64,000 nt of DNA from Metallyticus violacea (Eukaryota; Arthropoda; Insecta; Mantodea; Metallyticidae), in assembly GCA_030762175.1 (NCBI GenBank), contig CM060840.1, forward strand, positions 44,296,001 to 44,360,000, given 5' to 3'. Under the pieces are notes generated by a model. It saw only the letters and a list, made by a program, of their open reading frames with translations. It did no database searches and was not told the origin of the DNA. A program made the translations under genes and the position numbers. Below, piece by piece: positions 22,030-36,025 of the stretch; position 1 is the stretch's first letter; each line of letters starts with the position of its first letter.

Positions 22030-24662
22030 TGTCAAGTACATCCATGTATGGCTTAATTCAAGGTCTTTATCCTCACTGCCTTTCGCCCTTTTAAATTTTG
22101 CTGTTCCAGGCCTCAAAACATTTTTTTCCCCTTTCTTCTCGTCACTTATTATATTATGGTTTTATTCTATTTTTGCATAACTGCATCCATTCTCTATCTA
22201 GTAACAAATTTAGAGCATTTCCACTATAATACATATAAACATACAAAATATTACAATTACACAATACATAATTTAAGTGCTAATAATGATATGTGAGGTG
22301 AGTACAAAGAACTAGAAAAGTAGTGCTTCATAATCAATTCTAAACTGCTTTCTTATTTTTCTGTTTGAGTGCTCATGTGCACATTTGTACAAGAAGTGAA
22401 CACTACTTCACATCAATTTTGTTTTGAGCTACAATGGATGCATAAAGTTCTTTAAAATTAGTTTTCTTCCACTGAATTCTATTAGAATTTGAGCTCTGAA
22501 TTTTAACATGTAAAATAAAATAACATTAGAACGTTTATTGTTAAATAACAGAGCAAATTATTTGCTAAGTTTAACAAATAAAGCTATACATATATACCTT
22601 TAGATCACTAAAACCATGCAACTGTAACAAGTTATATAAAATATCTTGTACTTTTAGCACCTCGTTAATGGCTTCTACATGCCTGCATGTAGGTGCAGAA
22701 TAAATAATTTTGTTATAAAAATGCAGCACTCATTTTAGCTTTGCAGATATTACATAATTATATAATTTTATTTCCTCCCCCCTCATTTTCTTTCTTTGTA
22801 AATTAAAGAAAACTAGAAATGTAAATACATACAAAAGATGTAAGATGTTAATGCACGCATATTGTTATTGTTTGGCTCTACTGTCTATTATACAGCAACA
22901 GTACTTTACTTTTTAGTATTACTACATGTCAGTATAAATAATGTAATATTTTTCTTCTGGGAAGAGAAAAGCAGAGAGTAAATGTGTGACCAAGAACAAA
23001 TGGAAATTTATTAGGAATATTCCATTTTTAATTGCATGAAAAATGATGACCAAATTATATTTAAATAAAACCTGAATCCTCAATTGTTAAAGGAAGAAAT
23101 ATCAAAATCATATTGTGATAAAGAAAAGTATATACATGCAAAACTTTGATTCAAATTTAAAATTTGTTTGCCCACATTCTTAAGTAACAGTATTTTTTTT
23201 TTTTCACACAAAGAATACAGTAAGTTGGTTCTTACATATTTGTTACTTGGTTCCTTTCAATGCTGAAATAGTATTTAAACCATGGGTTATGCTTATAAAC
23301 TGATATTGTAGATCATGGATGATCTACACTAAATCAAATCTGAGTCATACTATACCTTCAAAGCACAGCAGCAAAGGGTTGCATTATGTTATAGGTTGAT
23401 GGCATTATGTTATGACTCTGGATTGTTCTTGGCTGGTTGGAAACTTCTAATTTGACTCTGTATTTGCCACCCTTGTTGTAGATTAAGCATACACAAGACA
23501 GATTTTAAAGGTCAGATGTATAAAAAAAGCTGTTGCTCTTATGGAACCAATATTGCAAGACAGTAATAATTATTAAGGTAGGCATTTGTGTAGCTGTCAA
23601 AGGAATGTGCAGTCTAAACATAAATTTGTAGAATGCTGAATCATTCATATTACAATGAATATTAGATACATAGAACAATTACAAACAAGAAAATTATTTG
23701 GGAGTGAATGTTTCTTAATATGAAAGTCCATTGAGTGTACAGTGTTTTCTGAATCTTGTACTTACCTTGAATACATACAGATGTTAAAACATATTTTAAT
23801 TTGAACTGAAAGAATTCAGTTTGCTGTTTATTTTTAAACTAAATTTACTGGCTTAGACAAAATGATATTTGCACAGTACCCCTTTATTGATACATCGTCA
23901 TTTTAATCTCCATGTAGCAACAATCTGTAAATGAGACTAACTATTCTCATTTTAGCTACTAATCCCATATAGTGAGTAGTAAAATAGTTCTAGATTTTAA
24001 TGGTGTTAAAGGCATATAAAATCTCACTCCCTAAGAGAAAGTCAGCATTTTTCTTATGCATTTGTCTACTGTTAGTAATATTTCAAATATTAGATTACTT
24101 ATTATAATGGAATATGACTTACAAACCATTGTTTTTTTTATATATATATAAATTAAACTTTACTAAAGTCTCTGATCAATGATATTTCAGTTCTTTATGA
24201 TACAGCTGTTGTTACTATGTACTAATCAAATGTGTTCTAAGCTTTTTTTTGTAACCATGTTAAAATATCATTAATACCACATATCCAGGATTTTGCAGCA
24301 ACAGCACACTGAAGGATGTGCATACTGAAAGAAAATTCTTAAAAGGAAAAAGCACCTTTTGACATCAACACATTTATTTAGTAACATTAGGTATTTTTAT
24401 TCTAGAATGTAGGAAAAAACTAAAACATTAATATAGTATAAGGAAAGGTAAATGGATGAGCATATGAACTTGTGTATAAGATTAATGATAAATATTAGAG
24501 AAACAGGGGGGGAAAAAAACAGTGGTAGAGTTAGAGTATACATCTATTAAAGCACCTTCATATTTTTGGTTTTGGTACCATTCTCAGGTTAGAAAGGCAT
24601 TCTAGTTTTACATTTTTAGAGTGAAGAGTATTACTGTTTGAAGTACTTGAGGTGAACTCAAT
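22030..24662 (-). other. AT-rich stretch downstream of TMEM65, possible 3' UTR
   Basis: It lies directly after the TMEM65 stop on the minus strand and holds no other recognised feature. Part of it is probably 3' UTR, but no end could be fixed. Confidence 0.4.
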
Positions 24663-24767
24663 TCACGTGACCTCTTCCTTCTCCTGACTGTCATCTGATT
24701 TGTGGCCAAGAAACAGCAAAGGAAACATTCCCAACAAGCAACCAAGCGTCACTCCCATTACTCTTCC
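24663..24767 (-). CDS. TMEM65: TMEM65 terminal coding exon
   Basis: The acceptor is tag before GGAAGAGTAATG; the stop TGA is at 24665-24663. It encodes 34 residues: GRVMGVTLGCLLGMFPLLFL and then a charged tail. Phase 0 joins it to the preceding exon (LSRHAANM). Confidence 0.92.
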   Translation of the reverse strand, partial: GRVMGVTLGCLLGMFPLLFLGHKSDDSQEKEEVT

Positions 24768-24878
24768 CTACATATAAAAAACAAAATGGCATTTCATTAG
24801 AAAATTGCATTACATTAATATGGGCAACATATAAGGATTTGATGAGCAACATTTTTTACATTTCAAAGAGGCAGATAT

Positions 24879-24974
<96 letters not shown>

Positions 24975-27900
24975 TTGATAAGTTAAAACCTGGATGGTAT
25001 ATCTAGGATATGTGGATAAGAAATGAGCATTAAAGCCCCATAAATAAATATTATGTGGCTTTTTATATTTTTATTCACATGAGATGTTTCATTGTTCTCA
25101 GCCTCTGATTTTCCCTTATAACTTTCAAACTCATCATTGTTAATTTATTGACTTTTAACTTGGACATATCCTGGTATATGAGAAGTTTAGTGATGTCATA
25201 GTTGTGTTGAAAATGGCTGCCATTAGCATCAAGATTTGTTCATGTTACATCAGTAGTCACAGCCTGAAATTCCCATAAAATGTTTTATTGCAGTTCCACA
25301 AGAATAGTGGCTTTTTGCAATATACTTTCCTCACCTGTAGTGAAGTCAATCTAGGTAGCCACAGTCCTTTAGAATGACATGATCTTCAAAGCAGGAAATA
25401 ATTTAAGTCATACTGACATTAAAGAGTGATTGTTGGCACCATCCTGCTGAAAATAGCCAGCATGGAATTCCTCATATTCACTGATTCACAAATCCATGGG
25501 AGATGTTCCTATCCATCATTGTATGAAAGAAGAAGTGATAATAATGTAGCATCATGATAGAGCATACCACATCCCAATTTTTTCACCATAAAGAGATGTT
25601 TCATGCATGACATTAGGATTTTGGGAATTTACATTGTCCACTTAGGAAGAACTTGCCTTGGAGAAGTACAAGTAATCTAGTATACCCAGATGTGCACTTA
25701 AAAACTGCTGGAACCAATGATAATAATGGAGTCCCTTCTATTTGAGAGGAAGCTCCAATTCTTACACAACAAAACACACAATATGTATGCAGCATTGAGT
25801 TATTAATCTAGTTTTCTATTTGAACAAGCTTTCCCACTGATCTGCCATAAAACAGGTTAAATAAATAAATAAAAAAAAAAAGCAGCAAAATGTTCAAATA
25901 ATCAAGCCCACATATTTGTTTACATTTAGAGAAATGCATCAACATTATTGGTTGTTTAAAATGCTATGCTATTGCTTCATGAATTAACTAACAAAGAGAA
26001 TATCAAAGTCTTGGTGACTGTATGCAAGAAGATGCTTTTGTTCTGCATAGGGTCAACAGGTACAAAAAGAAGAGATTTTTGTTATATTTCTATGAAGATC
26101 TACCTACAACCAGATATGATCTATGACTTTTCTGTGTATTTTATTTTACCGAGCTTCATCTGAGTTTATACAATATTTTCATTCATTTTTCTACCTCAAT
26201 TTTGTTCTTAATGAATGTGCATATTAAACGGTGACATAAATCACTGTTAAAGTCACACAGTTCTTAAATGAGATTACAGAACAATTTATTAGAAGATAAC
26301 ATGTAATTTGGTGTTAAAAGGCATATAATTCAAAACTACTAATTATTACATACTTCATTGTTTCACTGCATTTGCATTTGACCTGCAGCTGTTCCTCGCC
26401 TGGTGCTATTCATTGTATTTTATGTTTCAAATCTTAGTTGGATCTTATTGTTAAATTTTTTTTTAATGTTTTTCTTGGATTATTTTATGTATGCCTACAA
26501 CAAATATTTTGCATTCCTCTATTGAGTTAACTCTTCAGATAAACCAATTGAATTCTAATAAGCATGTTCGATTGCCATAGGTGGCTGAGGTCATTAAGGT
26601 GCAGACTCATGAGCGAGAGGTCTGGGGTTTGATTCCCACCAGGACTATCCTCCCTGACTGAGATATTTTTCCAGATTTTCCTCAGTCCTCATAAATGGCA
26701 AATGCTGGGGAGGTACCTTAAACTTAGACCTGGAATGCCTCCTTCTTTTTAAAAAAATCCTTTCCCAGTTTATCATTTCATCTCATGTATCATCAGTGTT
26801 CACTGCCTATGTTGCCTCAATAGTTAAAACAGGTATTAAATACCATTTAAAAAAAAAAGCACAGTAACCACATTCTTGTTGCTTCCTCTACTAGAATTTT
26901 AAATTAACTTCTATAAATCTGTAAGATTGGAAGAATCAGAATGAAAGGGTATGCATTTATAAAAGAGAGTCAAAATTTGGTAAGATATACTACTGACAAG
27001 ATAGCATAAAGAGCTAGAATTCAGTAATTTTTCAGTATTTTTTCATATGCTAAAACAGCCGTGATTCTTCTATAATTCAATTCGCGAAAGAGAATGCTCC
27101 TTTCCATGGAAGCAGATGCACTACCATTAAAAAGTGCAGAACTTTGGGTCCTCTTTTGAAAACATTTTCCATGCACAGATTGAGATCTTAGATTACACCA
27201 TTGTAATCTAAGCTCCGTCTTCTACTCTAAAAATGCTTACTGATTTCCATTTGATTTCTCTTCTACAATTAGTAGATACTGGACCACGAAGAGAATTTTT
27301 CCACATTGAGAAGATTACTGTCTTTACAGATGAAACTCTTGTTTCTTCTTGTTTATCATTTTGGCCAGTATATTTACTCATTCATTTTTTAGAATAATTG
27401 CAAATGACAAAATACATTGAGAGTTTATTACGCTGCACTTTTATTATGATTTGTTTGCATGTATTTGGTGCTAGTATGAATGCACAATATTATTATCTAA
27501 TAAATGATCAAACGTAAAGTGAATGGCTTCAACTTCCTCTTCAAATTTGTGATGCCTTTCTTTCTTAGAAGAACTCCCAATTCTTTACTTTTCACTAAAG
27601 ATGCATCTTTGTAAATACTTAATCATTCCCCAGCTAGACAGTTCTGATTTGCTGCTGTTTTTTCTTATTCTTCTGTGGAAACACTATTAAATTTATAAGT
27701 TTTGGTTATGCTTTTACAGTACTTTTAATAAAATTGACAAATCTGTGGCAGCAAAGTATAAACAGTCTTCTTTCAACAATATGTATTGGAATTAAATGTA
27801 TACAATATTTTTCTTTCTCTGGTAATGTAAGAAATTAAAAGAGTCTAATCAATTATACACAATAAAAAATAATAATAAATGCAAATTTTCTATATTTAAA

Positions 27901-28691
27901 TGCTTATTGTTCATTACTCTATTTTAATTTCAATTACTCTTAAAATCAAGTGCAACTCTTGAAATTACATCATAATTATTTTTGAGCAACCCCAAAAAAT
28001 TATGAATCTGTAGAATACTCCTTAATAAGTAACTGGTTTAAATAGTTAAATATGGTGGACTGGTTTAAAGTTGTATGCTATATACTACTTTTTTTAAGTA
28101 TTTGGATACTGTAAATGTGCTGTGTTTACTTACCATATTGGCAGCATGCCGAGATAAAGGCATGTCTAGCTGGATGGGTGATAGCTTTGGAGGCTTCATG
28201 CCAATGCGACTTGTCATGCGCTCCACATACCATGCAGAGCCAATGCCCATTACATCTGAGATAGTATTTCCCAGAGCTGCAGCAGCCATTGTAGACAGCA
28301 CCATCACACTGCCCAGCATCAGCTCAATTTGGTCTCCCTATAAAAATCAATGAAATTTCAACAAGATACAACACCACAGAAACAAATCAGGTGAATAAGA
28401 AATCTTTGCAAAGTTTCTGGCACAATTCATACATATAGTTTAATATTATACTAAGCAGTACAGTAGAAGGAATATCAAGATCATCATACTGTGTCAGAAG
28501 GAGGGCTCCTTGTTGCCATATGGTAGGGTTATCCTCTATGGCCATTCTCTCTTGCTCTTGTTCTTTCTCTACATTTGGGAATTAGCTTGCTTTGGTAGGC
28601 TGACCAGATTTTTCAGGTTGAAAACCAGAACACATTTTGATTTGTACTACACTTCAATACTTGTCAAAAATTAGCTTATCTAGACATTTTT

Positions 28692-28725
<34 letters not shown>

Positions 28726-29767
28726 CAACCAGAAACACATGTCAAATACTAATTTCTTGTTTAACACTGAAAATCTACATTAAATACCAAAGTTAAATAA
28801 TATATAATTAATTTATCTTTAAGCATGATCACTGGCATGATATTATAAGGTAATGTGCTATGCAGTGAAGTTAACAAACGGCACAATTTATTTAAAATGT
28901 TCTTTTTTTTTTACCTCAAGGCTTTTTTTATAACTACCATAGACATTTGGTGTACCATTGGTTGGGCTCGTCCTAGACCTCCCCTAACTTCTAGCACTTC
29001 TTAAGTAGGAACGCAGATCAAATGTAATTTCCGCGCAAATGGCTCAAGTTCTGCAATTACAATTGCAATAAAAATGCTCACATTTCTAACAATTTTTTTT
29101 AGAAGATTTTCATTCACATCCATTAGTTTATCTTGTGAAATTGCCAATTTAAACTTGAAAACATGCTAGGTCCACGAATTGGGAAATGGACGGCCTTTGC
29201 GACCTATTGTCGATCTCTAGTGATAACATCTGGTGAATCAACATCAAGTTGCAGTGAGAGTCATGAATGAGGATTATTTGCCAATTTCCATTAGGCAACC
29301 TCTTCAATTAAATTATATTACTTTCATCATTATTATTGATAATGAATAATACCGTTTAGAACTAAATTGTTTTTAGCGAATGGATACAATTTATTTTGTT
29401 TATATGAAGACCCGTTCTAAGAATGAACGGAGTATAGTTAATGATTGCTACTGTCAACTGTCTTAGGGACCTTCCGCATATTCACAAATTACGGCAGTAG
29501 TGGCGCTATACAGCAGACCAAACATACACTCGTTCAATAATGCTGCCTCTGCATTAGTTGCCCGCAATGTTTTGCCTAACTGCATTTGCTTGTCTTTTAT
29601 TACTTAAACAATTACAAAGTACACCCATGCAGCTTTTGCTTTGTTCTCGTTCCATTCTATTTTAATGAAGTATCATTTATAATACACATTAGTACTTACA
29701 GCAATTATCATGACAAAGTTGTCTAGGAATCCGAATCCCACGAAGGGTAGAGCATTGTGGACACCCA
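24663..29767 (-). CDS. TMEM65: TMEM65 homologue, last three coding exons (5' part not found)
   Basis: Spliced on the minus strand as 29767-29700, 28337-28134 and 24767-24663, all GT-AG. It gives 124 in-frame residues and a TGA stop. The family match is strong from memory: HNALPFVGFGFLDNFVMIIA, LSTMAAAALGNTISDVMG and VMGVTLGCLLGMFPLLFL follow the three hydrophobic segments of animal TMEM65. That protein is in the mitochondrial inner membrane and is linked in mammals to sodium-dependent mitochondrial calcium efflux. The C-terminus is short, polar and acidic (HKSDDSQEKEEVT). The N-terminal exons with the targeting peptide and the conserved soluble helix would lie at higher coordinates; I could not identify them. 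The first exon seen begins with two bases of a split codon, so at least one upstream coding exon must exist. Confidence 0.93.
24881..24973 (+). repeat. (AAT)n microsatellite
   Basis: Roughly 31 uninterrupted AAT units, the longest triplet run in the window, inside a TMEM65 intron. Confidence 0.95.
25185..25790 (-). pseudogene. IS630/mariner-like transposase relic in TMEM65 intron
   Basis: Minus-strand frames read NPNVMHETSLYGEKIGMWYA, later EEFHAGYFQQDGANNHS and, near the end, LDANGSHFQH. These match family blocks NPHxxHExPLHxxKIGVWCA, GYFQQDGATAH and CxxxxGxHFQHLL. Many stops. It is antisense to nothing coding; it lies in an intron on the gene's own strand. Confidence 0.78.
26573..26850 (+). 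repeat. SINE-A copy
   Basis: tRNA-like head GGTGGCTGAGGTCATTAAGG (box A) and GGTTTGATTCCC (box B), then the body CTGACTGAG, CATAAATGGCAAATGC and the tail CATCAGTGTTCACTGCC. It is full-length, antisense within a TMEM65 intron. Confidence 0.85.
28134..28337 (-). CDS. TMEM65: TMEM65 exon with the AAAALGN membrane segment
   Basis: Acceptor ttttatag, donor gtaagt. It encodes 68 residues including STMAAAALGNTISDVMG and YVERMTSRIGMKPPKLSP. The AALGNxxSD signature is the most diagnostic part of the family. Phase 0 at both ends. Open frames on the opposite strand here are shadows. Confidence 0.95.
28338..29699 (-). other. TMEM65 intron (1.4 kb)
   Basis: Bounded by gtaagt and ttttatag on the minus strand. 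It holds an (AAT)n run at 28694-28724 and nothing else recognisable. Confidence 0.8.
28694..28724 (+). repeat. (AAT)n microsatellite
   Basis: About ten AAT units. Confidence 0.9.
29700..29767 (-). CDS. TMEM65: TMEM65 exon encoding HNALPFVGFGFLDN
   Basis: Acceptor gttacag, donor gtaagt. It holds two bases completing a split codon, then 22 codons GVHNALPFVGFGFLDNFVM plus IIA. This is the first membrane segment of the family. Confidence 0.93.
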
Positions 29768-30299
29768 CTGTAACAAGTTACAAAAAGAGTTTTTAATTAA
29801 TGAATATTTATAGCTCGATGGAAAACAACTCATAAATTAGCAGGAAAAATCGGCAATACCAGAGAATTTGTGGTAAAGAATGGAATGGCCCTCAACGCCA
29901 ACATACATGTCCACTCGGATTTGTATGTGGAATAATCCCTCATTCTAACGAATGCGTTGCTTACTTCTGAGATTGGTACTCTTGGAAGGCTCGATTACAT
30001 TATTCCATGAATGATGGTTATGTTTCCTACGGGAGACTTTAAACTTAAAACAAACCTAACCAAATATGGTCGTCATGGGAACAAATCTCCATGACAGGAC
30101 TGTCAATTTAGCTCGTTACGCCAATATTTTCATGCAGGAACTTTGATCACTAGACAGCGGACTTGATTTTCACAATTAAGCGTTTTTGATACAACATAAA
30201 TTAAAAAAGATTGTCTTAGGACAAACGCGTTCATTTTATTATTAGACCTTAATTCTTTTATTTTGCATTTATTAAACTGGCGAATCTAAACATTAGTGG

Positions 30300-30588
30300 A
30301 CCGCCACGTGTGGCCGAAGTCGTTCAGTCACGGACTCCCGAGCTAGAGGTCTGGGGTTCGATTTCCGCCAGGATCGACCGCCCTCCTGCCTGATTGAGGG
30401 GTTTTCCAGGTTTTCCTCAGTCCTCATAAATGGCAAATGCCGGAAATGTATCCTAAACTTGGGCATGTAACGCTTCCTTCCTTAAAAAATCTTTTCTCAA
30501 TTTATCATTTCATTTTATATATTACCAGTGTCCACCGCCTGTGGTGCCTCAGTAGTCAAAACGGGCGTTAAACACCATGAAAATAAAA
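30300..30588 (+). repeat. SINE-A copy
   Basis: Head CGCCACGTGTGGCCGAAGTC, box B GGTTCGATTTCC, body GTTTTCCTCAGTCCTCATAA and tail CACCGCCTGTGGTGCC. It is full-length, upstream of the most 5' TMEM65 exon found, and closely related to 38505. Confidence 0.87.
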
Positions 30589-30599
30589 CCATTGGTCAA

Positions 30600-31600
30600 C
30601 GCTTTTGTGATTCTTAGTTTTGAACAAAAATGTTAAACGTCGTTTGAGGGGTGGGGGGGGGGGTGTATATTGAACCGCTGCCTGTTAAAAATAAGAACAT
30701 TTATATGGCTTCACTTTTAATTACCGATTTCCTAATACATTTACAACATTTTCTCCAGAGAATAAAGTTAAAAAAGAAGGTTTGATCTTCGATTTATCTA
30801 GAAACATTTGCTTCAGCAACCTTAATAAAACAAACTCTCGTTTCTTAATGGCTTCAGTCTTTTATGAAAAGTTTACGCAGGCGATACAGAATCAGCGTTT
30901 ACTTTGAAATGGTGGCTGGAATTCTATATCCTCTCTGCTTCAGTTCCAATTTCGATTTAACCCCTACGTATGAATATCGAACACTCGTCCTTTGGGAACT
31001 GAAAGGCCGGTAGGGTGCGATAAACTTTTTTACTCGTCTACAAGTCCACGAGGGGTCTTAAATTGTTGGCAAGCTAAAGCTCTAGGGGAGCTTCACAGGT
31101 ATTGTCTTTAATACCTTCCTGTTTTTAAAGTGATTTTTTTTCCGTCGGTATGTCCGTAGACTTTTAAAGAGAAACAGGACAGATATACTGGATGCCGCTC
31201 TTCCAGAACAAAAAACAGCTTAGTTAAGGTGACCTTGAAATAAATGTTAAGCATTATTATTAGTACAAAATCAAGAGTAAACTTATAATTTTTTAGAGTA
31301 TCTACTATAAAATTCTACCGAGGAAGGGGGGATGAAATGTTTGAACTAGAGCTATATACTATAAACAATTTACTTCGCTTAAACCGTAAGTCCTAACTAA
31401 TTTATCCATATCTTTGCTTTACAGTTTAGCTTCCATGTCTTTTGTTTTGAGTGCCGTATTAGCAGGTAACTGTATCTCGGAAGATAGATCGTTTTCTTTT
31501 GTCTCGAACTCTTAACAGAGCGAATAAGACGTTTTCCAGCAGGAAGGCATCAATTTAATTAATTAATTAACGGAACATACATATACTCGGTGAAATTAGA
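30600..31600. other. Intergenic or TMEM65 upstream intron, no feature seen
   Basis: A short poly-G run lies near 30652-30663. No exon of TMEM65 was found here. Confidence 0.45.
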
Positions 31601-31611
31601 CTATTTGAATA

Positions 31612-31965
31612 ACGTACATTGCTGGCCATTAAAATTGCAACGCCCATGAGATGCGTTAAACCGACCCCACATTCTCTTACATGGAACGAGTATGACTTGT
31701 TGAAAATACAACAGCAATACTACAGTAGGTGTCTGAATTTAATCAAGGGAGAATGCAGGATGTCATTCCGAGAAATCGGTGCTAGTGTTGGACGAAATGT
31801 GTCCACAGCGAAATGAGTATGAGATCAGTGGATTGAGGAAGAACGAGCGCACAGATGTGAAGGATCTTCCAACGGCATCGTCAAACAACAGAACGAGATG
31901 ACAAACATTGCCGCACGACTATTGTGAAGAAGCACAATGTGCAGCAACTTGATTGGCCAGCAGTG
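31612..31965 (+). pseudogene. Tc1-like transposase relic, N-terminal part with terminal repeat
   Basis: It begins with a Tc1-type terminal sequence (TTGCTGGCCATTAAAATTGC), followed at once by a frame with SFREIGASVGRNVSTAK and, after a stop, WDQWIEEERAHRCEGS. That is the second helix-turn-helix of Tc1 transposases (VSxxxxxWxQWxEEGxxxRRxGS). It is lost after about 350 bases, so the catalytic part is absent. Confidence 0.72.
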
Positions 31966-33596
31966 TATTAAAAAAAATTGCCTAAAATGATTATCGGTAT
32001 ATCTAGAAGTTGATTTTTATCGTATTTTGGCTTTCCTTTTCTTAGAAAAAAAATGCACGTACTGTGTGAATCCAAACAGCAAGCTTAGTGTCCTCCTGCA
32101 TGGGCCCCCTGAGTTAAGAAAAAAACATTCTTCCTTTCATCCTTTGCTTATGTTGTTAGCTAAGACCACCGACAGGTTAAAGTCAACGAAGTGTTCTTCA
32201 CACAATAAAACTCTGTTGAGACCTAGCCTTCCTAACACTCTTAAAATAATTTACTATACAAAAAAATAAATAAATAAAACAAAAGAAAGCACGGTTCTGA
32301 ATGGAACAAATATATTTTCATTAAATTATTGTATTGGTTTACGAAATATTAATAAGTTCATATACGTATCCCTGGAACGCAGGAAAAAAAAAAAGGGTTC
32401 GTAACGTTGTTGGCAGTTGGTAAAATTGGATTCAAAGTAGGGGCTAAATTATTTTCGTTCGCTATGTTTTCAGAAAATGTTGTGCACGTCACTACACACA
32501 CTAGTACCGATCATAGCTTTTTATCATACTACGGCCGATTAGTTAATTAGGAAAATTTAATGTTCTTAAACGTTTTCGTCCTTAATAAGCTTTTTGTTTA
32601 GTTTGTATTATTTTATTTAAAATAAACAGTGAGTGTACCCGCTATTTATATTAATAGCAGGCCCTACACTCTCATTGTAAGGTTTTATTTGCGTTTTAGG
32701 CATTAAAGTTTCCCAAAGATAATGAAGCTGTACCAAAAAAAAAAAAGTTAGTATTTTTCGTATGTGAACAAGCCTGTACAGTGCAATGAAATATAAGGTA
32801 TTTTGTAACTAAACTTTTATTTTAAATCCTTATACTAATACAAACGACCAAAAAACACAAATGTTGATTAGCTCTAATTACAATTATTACACCTTTTATT
32901 TTGTCCTTTGTTTCTTCAATGTAGTAACAATATTTTGGGGTTTCAAAATATGTATTTAAATATGCTGTGTATTAGAAAATTCTAAGTTGACGAATGTTTT
33001 ACATATTTAACAAAGAGTGGACAAATACACCACGTAGAGTTGTTTCACACTTTTGTTTTACTGCACATTTATGTTCGTAAAATTTATAAACACTATAAAT
33101 ATAAAAAATATACACCATAAAAAACTGCATTGAAAGTTACCTGGTCACTAGTTAGTTTATTTGTTTATTAAAATGTAATTAGGTAAGCTTTTTAAATTAA
33201 CCTACCTCTCCATAGCTCCTTCGTCGATGGAGGTGGAACTGTTTCCGCTGAAAAAGAGAAATATAATATACTATATTTATTTCCATATTAATGATCAACA
33301 TTTCAAATATATGAGTGCCTCTTGTATAGAGCAGTCCAGCTTCTATGTAACTCCTTTGAATATAAGCCAATCCAAAAGATCCCATTTGAATAAAGGGGAA
33401 AACGAATAATTTACAACTAATGCGAATATAAAGGAGGATGTCCAGTGAAAAAAACGAGAGTGAATATTTACTTAACTAAGTTGAAAAATAAGCTACCGGC
33501 TTTCGCAAAACGGGAAGAGAAGAGAGAGGGAAACTGGAATAAATAGGTACAAACTTGTACCGTAAACCCATGTTGTCAAAGTGATTTCAGATAGTA

Positions 33597-33622
33597 CAGT
33601 GAAACCCCCATTTACCGAGATT
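33597..33622 (+). repeat. Possible pogo/Tigger-type terminal sequence
   Basis: CAGTGAAACCCCCATTTACC resembles the end of pogo-type transposons, which start CAGTnnAACCCC. I found no partner inverted copy nearby, so this may be chance. Confidence 0.25.
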
Positions 33623-34763
33623 GAGAGGTATAATTTCGGATAATAATCATTTATATTCAGATATAGTAAAAATAAAAATTACTTAAGCAGTAAAAAGTAA
33701 TTAAAATGTTAATATAAAATCAAACTATTATAAACATTTAAAAATGCATTCGTTTTAATAAACAAAATCTGAACTTCTTTTTCTGGGTCTAGTTTTTGGT
33801 TTTCTGAAAGTAATGTAGCCATAATTTTATCAATAGGATGGGTATTCGTTGGCAAAGATTCCTCATAAAAATTTGGTACACCATTTAACTAGAAGTTTAA
33901 ACATACGACTGGTCGTTTCGTTTCACAGAATTTCTGCATTTGTTTTTACAGATTTCGGTAGGACAATGTAGGTACGTACGTACACCTGTCAGGGTAAGTG
34001 AGAACATTCCCTACCAAATAACTCAACCAAGGTCTTAAAACCAATAGTAATATTTTTTCATGCATTGCAAGTTTGTTTTTGCTACATCCCATTGTTTATA
34101 TTTTCAAATTTTGGAGAGTAAAGGCAAAACTCACGAAATAACTACAGATTGTATCATAAATGCTATTCAGAACAAAGATAGCCTTGACTTTTGCATTAGA
34201 AGTAACGCTAGCTAAAATAAATGCCGATAACAGTTTCCTATCAAAAGTACTGTGGCGTGCTGAAGCAAGATTCCATAACCATGAACTAGTGAATTACCAT
34301 TATTCACACTACTGGGCATAGAAAATCCCTTTGAATGCAAGAAATCGTCCATCAACAAATATATTGTCTGGTATGTTAGATATCGCATATCAAACCCATT
34401 CTTTTATCAATGACATTTAAACAGCAACCTCAGAATTCTCTAGTTGGATTATTGTCAAAATTGTTTCAGCAGGATGAGGCTTCAGCACACATTGCAATGA
34501 TTGTTTATGAATATTTGCAGACCGAGTTTCCTCGAGGTTGGATTGGAACCACGAACTAAACAAATGGCCAGCAGACTTTCCACATATGGCACCTTTAGAT
34601 GTCTTTTTATAGGTTCATTTAAATCAAAGGTCTATAGTAAACATCCAGAGGATTTAAAAACTTCCCAAATGAGAATTTCGGAGGCATGCAAACGTGTTCC
34701 TGTACTACGTGTGCACACAATTAATTTCCAAATGTAAACTATAGAATCAGCAAATAATTTGCA

Positions 34764-34765
<2 letters not shown>

Positions 34766-34800
<35 letters not shown>
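34766..34800 (+). repeat. (ATT)n microsatellite
   Basis: About eleven ATT units. Confidence 0.9.
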
Positions 34801-34803
<3 letters not shown>

Positions 34804-36024
34804 GACCTCTGTAAACAAAGTATTGTTTCAATGAGTTAAAAGTTAAAGCCCTAATTGATATTGTTTTGTTAAATGAAAATAAATAATATGAAACTTTATG
34901 CTTATGCCATTTAAATCAGATTATAAAGAACAAACTATATGAAGTATCATAAAAATACTACGTTAGCATAAGTTTCTATAACATCCCATATTAAGCCAGT
35001 TACGTTGGTTAGCTTTATAAAATGCAAAACTATTTTAGGTTTCTTTCGAAATATATTATGTGTTGAACTATTTCAAAGATTGTGGCATATAGATAAACAT
35101 GTCTATTTCTTGAAAAATGTAATCTAATAACCACATGGGTAAATCTTTAGATGCACTTTACATAACGAAGGCAGTAATGGAAAAAGGATGTAAAAATGAT
35201 ACCGATGTTAAACATTAGGACAAAAAATTTGAGAATTATACGAAAAAATGTATTTAAAAATATCTAATAAAATACTTCTCGGACAAGAAGCACTCTAAAT
35301 AAATGTTAATCCTGAAGTTAAACATTGATTTGTTTTCAAAGTAATTTGTGGAATAGAAAATTAACTGCCTGTTAAAAAATTGATAATAAAGGCAAATGAA
35401 TTACCCGTTTATCGCAATTTAAATACACTTAGATTACAAACATTCAATTAATGTTGTGTACGTAAACAAAGCGTGCCAAACAGGTACTACTTATTAGCAA
35501 AAATCATAAGCATGGAAACCTGTATTTTTTTATATTCCTTCAGAATTTGCTGAATTAATTCTTAGGAACCTATACATTTTACACCCGATTAACCAAATAA
35601 GCAAGTTATAGTTTCTAAAGACGTAGAAAGCAACCATCGACTTTACTCTCTCTTTTAAAACGTTACAAATTTCCCATTATACAGAGGCACTCATTTTAAT
35701 AATGCTATACATTAAAACTACAAATATTCATGCAGAAACATGCAGTGTGAAGAACGTGACTATTTTAAAGCTCTGAGTTCTAGAAACACATGCCATGCAC
35801 AAAGTTTGCATTCATGCTGGAGTTTTGCACACTTTTTGCTTTACCAAACTTTTTCTAACAAGCGTATGATAATAAACTCAGCTCATCTCTGTTTAATTAG
35901 TGCTGCTGACTTGTATAAGTGGAGCAGCATGAAGAACTGAATTAATTCTGCCGTCTTTGAAAAAGATTGGTGGGTCCGTAAATTAATTTGCTGCTGTTAG
36001 AAAGCAAAGCGATATGAAGAATAC

Positions 36025-36025
<1 letters not shown>

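Larger units (their letters stand above)
24768..28133 (-). other. TMEM65 intron with transposase and SINE relics
   Basis: A 3.4-kb intron. It contains an (AAT)n tract at 24881-24973, a reverse-strand transposase relic at 25185-25790 and a SINE-A copy at 26573-26850 on the plus strand. The rest is AT-rich with no visible exon. Confidence 0.85.

Noticed and set aside
28075..28353. 92-codon plus-strand open frame
   Set aside because: Antisense shadow of the conserved TMEM65 exon at 28134-28337.
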